This document shows, piece after piece, positions 45,096-55,800 of a DNA stretch of 64,000 nt. Numbering within the stretch: position 1 is the stretch's first letter; every line of letters starts with the position of its first letter. Source of the DNA: Mesorhizobium sp. ES1-4 (lineage in GTDB: Bacteria > Pseudomonadota > Alphaproteobacteria > Rhizobiales > Rhizobiaceae); NCBI RefSeq assembly GCF_020164745.1, contig NZ_JAIUGV010000011.1:178211-242210 (forward strand). Reading direction: 5' to 3'. The position numbers and the translations under genes are program-made. The notes below the pieces were generated by a model. It was not told where the DNA came from, ran no database searches, and was given only the letters and a program-made list of their open reading frames with translations.

Positions 45096-45180
45096 GCTGG
45101 ATAGATTCCATAAGACGGCTTGACGGGCAAGGAATTTGTTCCCTTTCTGTTCTCATGACGCATTCGTGGATAAGGGCCAA

Positions 45181-45642
45181 ATGGTGGACACGGCCGAAGA
45201 CAATTTCAGGATCGAAGTTTGGGACCGTGAGGAAAAGACCCATCTCGAAACGATTTCACGCTCGCCGGACGCGATGGTAAGCCAAGCCGCCTGGCAGGCA
45301 GCGATCCGGCGCCGGCCGGGCATGATGCTGATCCACTTCAACAGCCGCCACGTCATGGAGAAAATCATCACGCCGGGCGAGGTGAAGATCCCGCCGCAGA
45401 CGATCATCGACGGCAGCGTTCACGCTGGACTGGACGTCTCGCTCGGCGACTTGCGCGAATGGCACAAGCTGCGGGCCTGGTGCCGGAACTGCTCCCACCA
45501 TGCTGAGGTAAAGGCGGCGGCCCTCGTCCGGCGATATGGCAAGGATGCGCTTTTCAGCACTGTCGAACGCGCCCTCGTTTGCACGAGTTGCCATAGGGGA
45601 GGGCCGGTGCGGCTGGAGATTCACAAGCTGCCGCGGAACTAG
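45181..45642 (+). CDS. Zinc-finger hypothetical protein
   Basis: 153 residues from ATG 45181 (the frame continues upstream without support). Two cysteine pairs, CRNCSHH at about 106-112 and CTSCHRGG at about 136-143, make a zinc ribbon near the C-terminus; the N-terminal part is globular (NFRIEVWDREEKTHLETI, AWQAAIRRRPGMMLIHFNSRHVMEK). No known family assigned. Confidence 0.6.
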   Translation: MVDTAEDNFRIEVWDREEKTHLETISRSPDAMVSQAAWQAAIRRRPGMMLIHFNSRHVMEKIITPGEVKIPPQTIIDGSVHAGLDVSLGDLREWHKLRAWCRNCSHHAEVKAAALVRRYGKDALFSTVERALVCTSCHRGGPVRLEIHKLPRN

Positions 45643-46500
45643 CGCCAGGCCAACGAGACGTTATATCCCACCAGCCCTTTTCTGATCGCTCGTTCCGATC
45701 CAAAGCGCTCGCGCTCGTCCTGGATCGCTTGGCCATCGCCAGGTATTTCCGTGGCATGCCCCCGGGGCAGTGCTGGCGTGCCCGGGATGATGCTTCCGGT
45801 CTCGGGCGTTCCGATTGTTTGGTTGGGCTGACCGGGTGTTCCTGTGACGTTGTGGACGTTGGCAGCCAGTGGCGGTTGTTCGCCTTCCAGCACGAGGGCT
45901 GGTGTGATGCTCGTCGCCTTGTCGGAACGATTACTCGTCCGCAGGCAGCGGCAGTATTTTTTGCGGCTCGAACATGCGGTTCTTGCGGCGTCGGACAAAA
46001 GCCGCACGGGATGTTTGCGCACTACGGTTTCATCGGAGCGCTTGCGGCAGCAGTTGGTGCGCTCGTTTCGGTCAATTCCGATTTCTAAGTGACTTCAATG
46101 CGTCGCGTGTCACGGCATTCCCGTCGAAACGAGGGAGGTGGAGGGCCAAGCCAAAGGCTGCGCACGGGCCGTCACGCGCGATCGTCGTGAGCGTCGTCTG
46201 GCGCCCTCAGGAACGACGTCGGCGGGTCGCCACCGATAAGGGCAATGACTCCGAGCGATTACTGAAGGTATCCCTGAAGGGGCTGATCTCGCTTTCGGCG
46301 CCACCATCTACCAAAACGGGCAGGCTGTCCGAGCTTCGCAGCAATGGTACCGAGCTGGTGCCGATTCCTTGCTCGGCGTGGAGGACATTGGCGAATCTGT
46401 TGCTGTGCGCACAGCACCGAGCAGGAAGGGGCCGACACTCTGACGATCGCATGTCTGAGGTTCTTTCATTTTCTGCTCCCTCCTAAGGCGACGGAAGGAT
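45643..46500. other. Stretch without a firm gene
   Basis: About 860 bp. On the reverse strand, 45960 to 45640 reads VLEGEQPPLAANVHNVTGTPGQPNQTIGTPETG and similar Pro/Thr-rich sequence, possibly the mature part of a secreted protein whose signal peptide is lost. The rest (46025-46500) shows only GC-driven frames. Confidence 0.35.
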
Positions 46501-47685
46501 TCAAACGGCCAGGAATCGCTCGGTCAATCGGGCCCAGAGCGCTGCCCCGACGGTCAGGTTGCCGTCGTTGAAATCGTATTTCGAATTGTGCAGGAAGGGG
46601 GATTCCTCGCCGTTTCCGAGGCGAAGAAAACATCCCGGCTTGTGCTCCAGGAAGTACGCGAAGTCCTCGCTGCCGGGGATCAGCGGACAGACGGAGATTT
46701 TTTCATGGCCAACGAGTTCGGCGGCGATCTCCGTCGCGAAGGAGGTTTCCGCCTCGGAATTCACCACGACCGGATAGCCGCGTTCGTAATCGATCTCGAC
46801 GGTTGCGCTATGCGCTTGCGCGACGGATGCGGCGATGCCGCGAATGCGCTGTTCCAGCGTATCGCGGACCCCGGCCGAAAAGGACCGGACGCTGAGCACG
46901 ATCTCGGCGTTTTCTGGAATAACGTTTGAGGCGGTACCGCCATGAATCAGACCGACGGTGACAACGGCCGTCTCTGTCGGGTTGACGTTGCGCGATATGA
47001 CGGTTTGCAAGGTCATGACGATGTTTGCAGCTGCGACGATTGGATCGACCGTCAGATGCGGACGCGAGGCGTGCCCGCCATGTCCGGTAATCTTGATGGT
47101 AACCGTGTCGCTCGCCGCCATCAGGGGGCCGGCGCGCATCAGGAACGAGCCTACCGGCGCGCCCGGATGGTTGTGCAGTCCGAAGATCGCGTCGCAGGGA
47201 AAGCGCTCGAACAGGCCATCGGCGATCATCGCCTGAGCGCCGCTGCCCTTGCCGGCTTCCTCCGCCGGCTGGAAGATGAGGTTGACGGTTCCATTGAAGT
47301 GCCGCGTGCGCGCCAGATATTCGGCGGCACCCAAGAGCATCGTGGTGTGGCCGTCATGGCCGCAGGCATGCATCGTTCCGCTAGCCAGGCTGGTATAGGG
47401 CAGTCCAGTCGCCTCGGTGATTGGCAAGGCGTCCATGTCGGCGCGAATCGCGATGCTGCGGCCGCCCGAACCCTGCTGTAGACGTCCAACAACGCCAAGC
47501 CCGCCGACATTGCGCGTTACCTCGTAGCCCCAATCTTCCAACCGGGCGGCGATATATTTGGCCGTCTCATGCTCTTGGAAAGAAAGTTCAGGATGGGCAT
47601 GCAAGTGCTGGCGGGCCGCCGCAAGCTCGGCTGCCTTGTCATCGAAGTCGGAGATGGTAGCGAACTGGTTGGAGGTGTCTGACAT
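46501..47685 (-). CDS. M20 family amidohydrolase (hippurate or N-acyl-amino-acid type)
   Basis: 394 residues from ATG 47685 (AAAAGGATT upstream). Metal ligands: HACGHDGH near 105-112, Glu-Glu in PAEEAGKG, His in GLHNHPGAP, and the closing His in SPFLHNSKYDF. This is the M20D group that removes amide-linked acyl groups (hippurate, N-acetyl or indole-acetyl amino acids). Last gene of the operon beginning at 51339, so it probably acts on the imported conjugate. Confidence 0.87.
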   Translation of the reverse strand: MSDTSNQFATISDFDDKAAELAAARQHLHAHPELSFQEHETAKYIAARLEDWGYEVTRNVGGLGVVGRLQQGSGGRSIAIRADMDALPITEATGLPYTSLASGTMHACGHDGHTTMLLGAAEYLARTRHFNGTVNLIFQPAEEAGKGSGAQAMIADGLFERFPCDAIFGLHNHPGAPVGSFLMRAGPLMAASDTVTIKITGHGGHASRPHLTVDPIVAAANIVMTLQTVISRNVNPTETAVVTVGLIHGGTASNVIPENAEIVLSVRSFSAGVRDTLEQRIRGIAASVAQAHSATVEIDYERGYPVVVNSEAETSFATEIAAELVGHEKISVCPLIPGSEDFAYFLEHKPGCFLRLGNGEESPFLHNSKYDFNDGNLTVGAALWARLTERFLAV

Positions 47686-47729
47686 GGAATCCTTTTCGCC
47701 GGCCAGCAAACCATCTGACCGGCTTCCTC

Positions 47730-48503
47730 TTAGATGAAACGGCTCAGGAAAGCGCGGGTGCGCGGATGTTGCGGATCGGCGAGAACCTCGCCCGGCGGAC
47801 CTGCTTCGATAACGTTGCCGTCGTCCATGAACACCACACGATCCGCGGCCTCGCGGGCGAAGCCAATCTCGTGGGTGACTACGATCATCGTCAGCCCCTG
47901 GCTGGCAAGATCTCGCATCGTCGCCAGCACCTCGCCGACAAGCTCCGGATCCAAGGCCGAGGTTGGCTCGTCGAACAGCATCAGTTTCGGGCGGATGGCA
48001 AGTGCGCGGGCGATTGCGACGCGCTGCTGCTGGCCACCTGAGAGCTGACGCGGATAGGCGTCGATCTTGTCGGCGAGGCCGACGCGGGTCAGTAACTCGC
48101 GGCCATCGCGGATCGCCTGTTGCCGATTCTGTCCGTGGACGCCGACCGGAGCCTCAATGACGTTCTGCAGAGTGGTCATATGCGGATAGAGATTGAACTG
48201 CTGGAACACCATTCCGATCTTACGTCGCTGCGCAGTGATTTCCCGGTTGGGGAGCTTGTCGAGACGGCCATTGTGCAAACGGTAGCCGATTTGTTCGCCG
48301 TCAACCTCGATCGATCCCTGGTCGATTGTTTCAAGGCAGTTGATGCATCGCAGGAACGTCGACTTGCCGGAGCCCGAAGGTCCGAGAATGACGACCACTT
48401 CGCCGGCAGCGACGTCCAGATCGATGCCCTTCAGCACCTCCAGCGGGCCGAATGCCTTATGAACGTTGCGAGCCCGAACCAGAGGGGTATCATGTTCGCT
48501 CAT
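47730..48503 (-). CDS. Amino-acid-type ABC transporter ATPase
   Basis: 257 residues. Walker A GPSGSGKST (41-49), Q-loop FQQFNLYPHMT, signature LSGGQQQR, Walker B LMLFDEPTSALDPE, switch His in VVTHEIGFA. GlnQ/ArtP-type. Its ATG follows the permease TAG directly with no gap. Confidence 0.9.
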   Translation of the reverse strand: MSEHDTPLVRARNVHKAFGPLEVLKGIDLDVAAGEVVVILGPSGSGKSTFLRCINCLETIDQGSIEVDGEQIGYRLHNGRLDKLPNREITAQRRKIGMVFQQFNLYPHMTTLQNVIEAPVGVHGQNRQQAIRDGRELLTRVGLADKIDAYPRQLSGGQQQRVAIARALAIRPKLMLFDEPTSALDPELVGEVLATMRDLASQGLTMIVVTHEIGFAREAADRVVFMDDGNVIEAGPPGEVLADPQHPRTRAFLSRFI

Positions 48504-49421
48504 CTAGGCCTCCACTTCGGTGGCCGGCGATTTCCCAGGAGTGCCTGCCTGCGCGCCGCGGTCGCCGCGATTGTAGTAGCGTTCGATCGCGCTCTGGCCG
48601 ACATTGAGGATGGACGTGATCAGCAGGTACCAGAGCACCGCCACCATCAGCAGCGGGATGATCTCGAAAGTGCGATTATAGATCGACTGCACCGAATAGA
48701 GCAGATCGGCCATGGCGATGACGCTGACAAGCGAGGTCGCCTTGATCATGCTGATCAGCTGATTGCCCGTCGGGGGCACGATTGACTTCATCGCCTGCGG
48801 GATGATGATGCGCCACAGGGCGCGGGAGCGGCTCATGCCAAAGGCTTCGGCCGTCTCGGCCTGGCCCTTGTCGACCGAGAGCAGCCCGCCGCGAATGATC
48901 TCGGCCATATAGGCCGCCTCGTTCAGCGCCAGGCCGAGGATCGCAGCTGTCAAAGGGGTGATCAGGTCATTGGTCTCCCAGCTCGCAAATCCGACGGATA
49001 TGCGCGGAAACAGCGTCGAGAGGTTGTACCAGAAGATAAGCTGCACCAGCAGCGGTGTGCCGCGGAAGAACCAGACGAACAGTCCTGAGAGCGACGACGC
49101 CAGCCTGTCCTTAGACATGCGCGCGACCCCTAGCAGAAGACCCAGCACGATGCCGAGGATCATCGCCACAACCGTCAGGCCGAGCGTGACATAAAGACCC
49201 TGCAGGACGGTCGGGTCGAAGAAATACTGGGCGACCACCGGCCAACCGAAATTCGGATTAATCGCGACGATGTAGGCGAAGCCGGCCGCCACCACGAAAG
49301 TGAGCGTCCAAAGTGCTGCCCGCATGAGCGGGAAGGGCTGATGCGCCCGCTTGACGTCCCGAAGGGCATCGTCGGGCAGACGCGGCACTTCGGCGGCGTA
49401 GCGGGCGGTTGAATCGGTCAT
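48504..49421 (-). CDS. Amino-acid-type ABC transporter permease
   Basis: 305 residues from ATG 49421. Cytoplasmic N-terminus, a first hydrophobic segment at about 34-54, then the HisM-type core with EAA loop ETAEAFGMSRSRALWRIIIPQAMKSIVPPTGN near 200-230 and FRGTPLLVQLIFWYN. Only one permease gene is present, so it probably acts as a homodimer. Confidence 0.88.
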   Translation of the reverse strand: MTDSTARYAAEVPRLPDDALRDVKRAHQPFPLMRAALWTLTFVVAAGFAYIVAINPNFGWPVVAQYFFDPTVLQGLYVTLGLTVVAMILGIVLGLLLGVARMSKDRLASSLSGLFVWFFRGTPLLVQLIFWYNLSTLFPRISVGFASWETNDLITPLTAAILGLALNEAAYMAEIIRGGLLSVDKGQAETAEAFGMSRSRALWRIIIPQAMKSIVPPTGNQLISMIKATSLVSVIAMADLLYSVQSIYNRTFEIIPLLMVAVLWYLLITSILNVGQSAIERYYNRGDRGAQAGTPGKSPATEVEA

Positions 49422-49462
49422 GGTTTTCTCACTGGCCCCGAACCTCTCCTGGCACTGGCTCA

Positions 49463-50332
49463 CTACTGGCCCTGGCTGATGCCGGGCGCCTTGATCATGT
49501 TGTTCTCCAGGCCCCATTTCTTCATGATCGCTGCATAGGTGCCGTTATCCATCAGGACCTTGAAGGCATTGAGCAGTACGCCGCCGAGCGGCGAGCCCTT
49601 CTGGACCACGGCGCCCTGGTAGATGTCCTTGAAGCCATTGGCTTGGCCGACGCCGGAAAGCTCCAACTGCCCATTCGCCTGCGCCACGAAATAGGTCAGC
49701 GGCGCCTGCGAGGAAAAGAACGCGTCGGAGCGTTTGGAACGGACCGCAAGGATCGAGCTTGGCTGGTCGGTGAAAGATTGGACCTCGACGGCCGGCTTGC
49801 CGCTGTCGACACACTTCTGCGAATGTTCTTTGATCACCTTTTCAGCCGAGCCGCCCGACATGACGGCGATGCGCTTGCCGCAGGCCGTGTCAAGTGATGT
49901 GATGCCTTGCGGGTTGCCCTTGTCGACAGCAAAGACCACATATTCGCGCACCCAGTCGACGAAGTCGTTTGCTTTCTGGCGATCAGGATAATCGCCGACC
50001 GGTCCCATCGCGAACTGGTAGCGGCCGGAATTGATGCCGCTCAGCAAGGCCGGCAGGCCGGCAACCGAGGCATGATCGATCTCGACGCCGAGGAGTTGGC
50101 CGATGGCATCCGAAATGTCCTTGGTCGCGCCCGACAGTTCGGTGCCGGTGACGATCTCATAGGGCGGAAACGAACCGTTGTTGACGGCCGTCATCTTGCC
50201 GGCACTGCGTATTGCTTCCGGCAGTTGCGCGCGCAATTCTTTGTTCACGGTCTGCTTCTGGATGTCCTGAGCAAAAGCCGTCTGCATCATCACAGTAGCA
50301 AAAAAGGCGAAAATGAAGCTTGTCTTTCTCAC
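49463..50332 (-). CDS. ABC transporter substrate-binding protein, amino-acid type
   Basis: 289 residues. Signal peptide MRKTSFIFAFFATVMMQTAFA, then a type-II binding fold (MTAVNNGSFPPYEIVTG...LSGATKDISDAIGQLLGVEI, ACGKRIAVMSGGSAEKVI). The start overlaps the previous gene by 4 bp. It is more divergent than the HisJ group; the ligand is unknown. Confidence 0.85.
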   Translation of the reverse strand: MRKTSFIFAFFATVMMQTAFAQDIQKQTVNKELRAQLPEAIRSAGKMTAVNNGSFPPYEIVTGTELSGATKDISDAIGQLLGVEIDHASVAGLPALLSGINSGRYQFAMGPVGDYPDRQKANDFVDWVREYVVFAVDKGNPQGITSLDTACGKRIAVMSGGSAEKVIKEHSQKCVDSGKPAVEVQSFTDQPSSILAVRSKRSDAFFSSQAPLTYFVAQANGQLELSGVGQANGFKDIYQGAVVQKGSPLGGVLLNAFKVLMDNGTYAAIMKKWGLENNMIKAPGISQGQ

Positions 50333-51339
50333 AGCGTTCTCCTTCCTGTTCCGTGTTCTCCAGCGCTACGCGCCGCTCGCCGCAGCTTGTCTTCAAAAGG
50401 AAATAGGGCTTCGGTGGAAATCGGCTCCGTCAGGATGCCTTGTTCCTGCAGTTCGATGACGAAGTCCTCGATCATACGGCGATTGGCGGTCAGCCCGCTG
50501 TCGTTCCACGATGGAGGCAAGTCGCGCCCGGCATGAAGCAATTCCTCGATGATCCAGGGCGAAGTCTCGGCATATTTGCGGCGCTTGGCCGTCCAGACGC
50601 ACTGGCTTTCATCGATCAGCCGGGCGAGTTCGCCTGGCAGCCATGGGTAGTTCTGTGCCACGGAAGCCTTGACCGCGACGAGATGCATGCCTGGCACATA
50701 GCCGACCTCCTCGAAATAAACACGTTCGGCCGCCCGAAAGTCGCGTAGCAACTGCCGGAAGCCGGAACCCGGACCGAAGAAACCGTCCGGCATGAATGGT
50801 GTGAAAACCGCGTCCAGCGCGCCTTCGGCCAGCAGCTCCATCATGGGCCGCTCGCCAGGTGCGGCTTCGATATGGCCCGGCCTCCCGAACCCATCCAGTC
50901 GGTCGGCGATCGGATGCCCGGATGTCAGCCGTCCGGCGAACCAGTACGCATCCTCCACGCCGACCCCTTCGCGGCGCAGCGCCGCTCGCGTCCAGGTGTT
51001 GCCGGAATCGCGCCAGCCGGTCACGCCGATCCGTTTGCCGGCGAGGTCGGAAAGTCGTTCCAATGGACTGGTCTCGGCAGTGAGGACGCAGCGGTGGCGG
51101 AAGCCGCGCATGATGAAGCAAGGCACGCCGACGATCTTGTCCGTACCCGCGGCCATGGTGGAAACGTAGCGGCTGAACGAAACCTCTGCGGCGTCGTAGC
51201 GTGGATCAGTGGCTAGATCGGGAACTAGGGCGGCGACACGCTCGACCTCGACCTCGACACGGGGAGAACTGACATCGCCGAGAATCAGCGGTGTGAGATA
51301 ATCCCAGTCGCGCGTAGCAATCCTTATGGAGACGGGCAT
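50329..51339 (-). CDS. 4,5-dihydroxyphthalate-decarboxylase-like / NMT1-type protein
   Basis: 336 residues from ATG 51339. Fold like periplasmic binding proteins but with no signal peptide: IRIATRDWDYLTPLILGDV, FSRYVSTMAAGTDKIVGVPCFIMRGFRHRCV, LAGKRIGVTGWRDSGNTWTRAALRREGV, TPFMPDGFF. The same architecture occurs in PhtD (4,5-dihydroxyphthalate decarboxylase). It may bind the transport substrate in the cytoplasm, or decarboxylate it. First gene of the operon divergent from the MocR-type regulator. Confidence 0.75.
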   Translation of the reverse strand: MPVSIRIATRDWDYLTPLILGDVSSPRVEVEVERVAALVPDLATDPRYDAAEVSFSRYVSTMAAGTDKIVGVPCFIMRGFRHRCVLTAETSPLERLSDLAGKRIGVTGWRDSGNTWTRAALRREGVGVEDAYWFAGRLTSGHPIADRLDGFGRPGHIEAAPGERPMMELLAEGALDAVFTPFMPDGFFGPGSGFRQLLRDFRAAERVYFEEVGYVPGMHLVAVKASVAQNYPWLPGELARLIDESQCVWTAKRRKYAETSPWIIEELLHAGRDLPPSWNDSGLTANRRMIEDFVIELQEQGILTEPISTEALFPFEDKLRRAARSAGEHGTGRRTL

Positions 51340-51378
51340 GCGGTGAACTCGAGACAAAAATTGACCCAGCGACTGTTA

Positions 51379-51424
51379 AATGTTCATTTCTATTCAATCA
51401 AATGTTATTACGTTATTGAACATT
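51379..51424. promoter_or_regulatory. Candidate MocR operator
   Basis: AATGTTCA (51379-51386) and TGAACATT (51417-51424) form an inverted repeat around AT-rich DNA that also holds AATGTTATT. The pair lies between the divergent operon start (51339) and the regulator start (51440), with the right arm near the regulator's own start. Confidence 0.45.
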
Positions 51425-51439
51425 CATGGCAGGGACGCG

Positions 51440-52771
51440 ATGTCGGAGGCTTTCAACGCCGAGTGGTTCGCTGAGCGCCTGGGTGACCGCACAAGGCGCG
51501 GCATTGCGCGGGAGACCGGAGCGCTGATCCGAAGTGGCGCATTGCCTGTCGGCGCGAAGCTGCCGCCGGTGCGTGAACTCGCCTTCGTGCTCGGCATCAG
51601 TCCCGCGACCGTCTCGCAGGCCTGGACCGAGCTTCGCCGTCACAAGATCATCGGCGGCCGTGGGCGCAATGGTGCCTGGGTCCTGGCCGACCGCTTCGCG
51701 GCGCGGCCGGAGCGGCATCTGAGCGGTGGCAATTATGGCCCCGGCGTCTTGAATCTTGCAATCGCGGGACCCGATCTGGCACTTTTGCCGCCGCTCGACG
51801 TTGCCCTGGCACAGGGTGCGCGTGCCGAGAAGCTCAACAGCTATGAGCGCGTGCGCATCCTGCCCCAACTGGACGCTGCGGTGCGCCCTTCATGGCCATA
51901 TGATCCCGGCGCGTTCCTGGCCACCAATGGCGGCTACAATGCCGTCTATACATTGCTCCACGCATTGGTTCCACCCGGTGCGCCGGTGGCGATCGAGGAT
52001 CCGACTGCGCTGCGCCTGCTCGATATTCTGGAAGATCTGGATGTCCCGATCCTGCCGGTTGACTGCGACGGGGAGGGGCCTTTGCCGACCTCCCTGGCGA
52101 GAGCCCTTCAACAACGGCCTGCGGCGTTCCTGTTCCAGCCGCGAATCCATTCGGTGACCGGCGCCTTGATGTCAGCCGCGCGGCTCGAAGCCATCGGAGA
52201 CCTTCTGGACGGCACCAACGTGCTCATCATCGAGGATGACGGTGTCGGCGATATTTCCGGCGCGCCGCGTATTTCGCTTGGCCGGCGCTTTCCGGATCGC
52301 GTGATCCACATCCTGTCCTATTCGAAGACGCATGGTCCCGATCTGCGGCTTGCCGTGCTCTCCAGTTCGGCGACGATCGTCGAGCAAATCCAATCCTATC
52401 GCAGTTTCAGCGCGGGTTGGACCAGCCGCATACTGCAGGCCGCGGCCGTCTGGCTGCTTCAGGATGCGGCTACGATCGACCATGCCGAGAGGGCGAGGGA
52501 CATTTACCGCCGCCGCCGCGTACGGCTGGCGGACGAACTCGCGAAACGAGATGTCGTGATCGATGCCGGACATGGGCTTAGTGTCCTCATTCCAGTTGCT
52601 TCGGAATCCTACGCGCTGGTCACGCTGGCCGCGCACGGCATTGCGGTCCATGCCGGAGCCAAGTTTTCGACGCAACGGACGAGCGCTATCCGCGTCGCAA
52701 CGAGCATTCTGCGCGAGGAGCACGTCGAGCGTGTCGCGGATTCCATTGCGCTGGCGACAGGCCCAGCTTGA
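51440..52771 (+). CDS. MocR-type regulator (GntR helix-turn-helix fused to aminotransferase fold)
   Basis: 443 residues from ATG 51440. N-terminal winged helix (GALPVGAKLPPVRELAFVLGISPATVSQAWTELRRHKIIGGRGRNGAWV), then a fold-type-I aminotransferase domain. The PLP lysine region YSKTHGPDLRLAV contains the Lys of SKT, and NGGYNAVYTLL and LIIEDDGVGDIS carry ring contacts. PLP enzymes of this class sense amino acids or PLP. It is divergent from the ABC and M20 operon, the probable target. Confidence 0.85.
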   Translation: MSEAFNAEWFAERLGDRTRRGIARETGALIRSGALPVGAKLPPVRELAFVLGISPATVSQAWTELRRHKIIGGRGRNGAWVLADRFAARPERHLSGGNYGPGVLNLAIAGPDLALLPPLDVALAQGARAEKLNSYERVRILPQLDAAVRPSWPYDPGAFLATNGGYNAVYTLLHALVPPGAPVAIEDPTALRLLDILEDLDVPILPVDCDGEGPLPTSLARALQQRPAAFLFQPRIHSVTGALMSAARLEAIGDLLDGTNVLIIEDDGVGDISGAPRISLGRRFPDRVIHILSYSKTHGPDLRLAVLSSSATIVEQIQSYRSFSAGWTSRILQAAAVWLLQDAATIDHAERARDIYRRRRVRLADELAKRDVVIDAGHGLSVLIPVASESYALVTLAAHGIAVHAGAKFSTQRTSAIRVATSILREEHVERVADSIALATGPA

Positions 52772-52883
52772 GATAACGGGCGACTGGATCGTAAGCGCCT
52801 GCGTTCGCGACGGCCGCTGGCGGTAAGCTATCCGTGCGTTGCGCTGCAATGCTGCGCAGCGAGCTCATCGGCGGCGCAGGCAT

Positions 52884-55800
52884 TCAATGCTGCTGTGACG
52901 TCGGCAACTGAATCAACGAGCACATCTCGAGATATCGGCAGAACGCATTGGCAAGCTGTATCTGTCGTGGCGTCCTGCATTCCGCTTCGAACACCTGGGG
53001 TGAAGCTACGAGAATCGACAGGCATTTGGCCCGTGACGTTGCTACGTTGAAGCGATTAAGGCTGTAGAGGAACTCCATACCTCGCGGAGCGTCCGCGTGA
53101 GTTGAAGTCGCCATCGAATAAATCGCAATCGGCGCCTCCTGACCCTGAAACTTGTCCACCGTACCGACCCTGGCGCTGGGCAGGCGTTGTTGGATTTCAA
53201 AGACCTGCGCGTTGTATGGCGTGATGATTAGAATATCACCTGGCGTGATTGGAGCCTCTTTCCCGTCCCGATCGACCCAATGCGTATTCGACTGCAGGAT
53301 GTGGTTCACGAGGTCGCGGATGACGACAGCCTCTTCCGGGGAGGAGTTCTGATTTCCGCTGTGGCTTACCGGGATGTGCCGCAGGCCGGACCCTTGTATC
53401 GGACCGCTTGATATGATCTGGCCGTCAAGGCCGTCCTTTGATTTCAGTTTGCCCTCATAGAACAGCTCCGATGTGAAAGCGCATATATCGGGGTGGAGCC
53501 GCCAGGTCTCTTCGAGAAACAGCCCTTGCCCGGCGGCGATCGTTTTCCCGCCGGCGAGAATGTGATTCAGCGCCGACACGTCGGTTCCGTCCGGATGACT
53601 TCCCTGCATCGGTTGATCCAGCTGTTGAGGATCGCCAAGCAGAACAACCGTATGGGCTGCCTGCGAAACCGCCAGCACATTTGCGAGAGACATCTGAGCT
53701 GCTTCGTCCACAACGAGAACGTCGATGGATTCAAACGCATCTGCCCGTGACCAGAGGAAGCTCGTCCCGCCGGCGACCTCGCATGGTCCGCTCAATGCTC
53801 CATAGACGTCGGCATTGTTCTTCGCGAAGACCAAGCGGTGCTGATTGGATTCCACCTCTTTCGGCTTCACGATGCATGTCAGGTCGACGCCTAGTTCGTC
53901 TGCTGCCTCGATGACCTTGTCGATCAGGTTCCTGATGACCTTGTGGCTGTTTGCGGTGATCCCGACGGTCTTACCTTCGCGAACAAGCGCGCATACCATC
54001 CGCGCACCGGTGAATGATTTACCAGTGCCCGGGGGGCCTTGTATGGGGAAGATGCCGCCGTCGAACAGCGTGGCAACCCGCATCGCCGCGGCCAAGGTAG
54101 TCTCCCCATCTGTCTTGATCGGCTCACCCCCCAGACGCGGCGCCAGGCGCAGCAGCAGATCGCGCGCCGCGCAATATGAACCTTCGCCAGCTAGCCCATG
54201 GTCCGCCACGTATTCGCCGATACGCACGAGGGAATTGGCCTGTTCATCAGAACCGAAATTCTTGGAGCCGTAGATCGCTTGGGGATGAACACCGACGGAC
54301 TTGCCTGCCTTCTTGATGTCGATCGTACGGTTCTGCTGCGATACCGCAACCGTGGTTCCAATCTTGTCGCCACCAACATTGTGCAGGTCGTCCTCCACGC
54401 GAATGTCTGTTTCCTGCGGGATAAATGAATAGCGGTGCGTCGGAAGCTTTCCAGCCCCAGGGACTTCGCCGAGGAAGGTAAGGCCCGACAGGCCGCTGCG
54501 TTCATCCATCAGCTCTTCTGCCGACAGATCGCGAAGGCGAAAGAACTCCCACCATGTCGCCTTTGCTTCGCGCCGATGCCAATCGAGAATGTTGGCGAGT
54601 ATCCATCTAGCGTGTTGCTCGGCGTCGCGCTCTTCCGGGTCGGCCGGCACGTCCGCGGTTAGCCGCTCGATCAGCGGCCCGATCATCGCGAGCCATGCCG
54701 TGACATTTTCGCTCGCTGTTTCGTCGCCAGGCTGCGGCCGGTCAATGATTTCACCAGCAGCGATCGCCTGTGAGCGGAGCATTTCCAGCCAGTCACGAAG
54801 AAACCGCGTCGATACGCAGTCGTCGCGGTTGTAGCTCTCGACGACCGATCGGTCTTGTTCGCGAATTTTGTCGGGGTGTCCGAGTTCCAGGCTTGACTGG
54901 AGACTCAGCAATGCAACGTTTGCGTCCTGAAGAGGTGTTTCGCGAGCAAATCCATAAAACGGCTCCAGCCTCTTGATCGAATAGCTTTCAACGCTGGCGC
55001 GAAGGCCGTTGCGGACGACCCCGTAAAGGTCGACGAACAGCTTCGACCGTAGCATGTTGTCGAATTCTTCTTCACGCGTCGCGTATCGGCCCATCAGCCG
55101 TTTCAGCGCCCCAGGCTCGTAGGGTGCGTAGTGATAGACGTGCAGTTCCGGATAGGTCTCCCGACGCTTGGTTGTGAAGTCGATGAAGGATTCGAATGCC
55201 AGCTTTTCGTCAGAGCGGGAGAAAGCCCAGTCTCCGACGTAACTCCATTCGCCCGCTTCGTTTTTGAAATGGTATCCAAATAGATACTCAAGCCCGTGCT
55301 CGCCGACGAACGGATCGCCCTCCAGATCGAGGAAGACATCGCCATGCGATGGCTCGGGAAGGCAGGTTAGCCCGAAGCCTGCTACTACGGGAAGGAGCTC
55401 GAAGCCGAGGCAGCCGCTGGCTCTCGCCTCCACCTGCAACCGCGCTTGCTCACGGACGCGTTCGTAGGAATGGGCCGAGCCGCGCTCGGGCTTCCATTGT
55501 AGGGGCAGGGGCATAGCGGCTAGCGATTCCATAGCGCCGACGTCGCGGTTTTTCAGCTCGTTGATCTGCACCTTGGATATGCCTGCGACGAGACACAGGT
55601 GATCGTCGGCTCGGCGCCGCTTGTCGCATTGCGTGCTCCAGCGACAAACGTCGCAGTGACTGTTGGGGTCGGGATAGGTGTCGGAGCCGGGCGCCGAATC
55701 GACAGTCAGTTCAAGCCCCGATTTAGCCCTGCGATAGAACGCGCCGTAGTCGGCGAAGCGATACTGCTGTGGCTTAAAATCCGCCCATGGCGGAACCACG

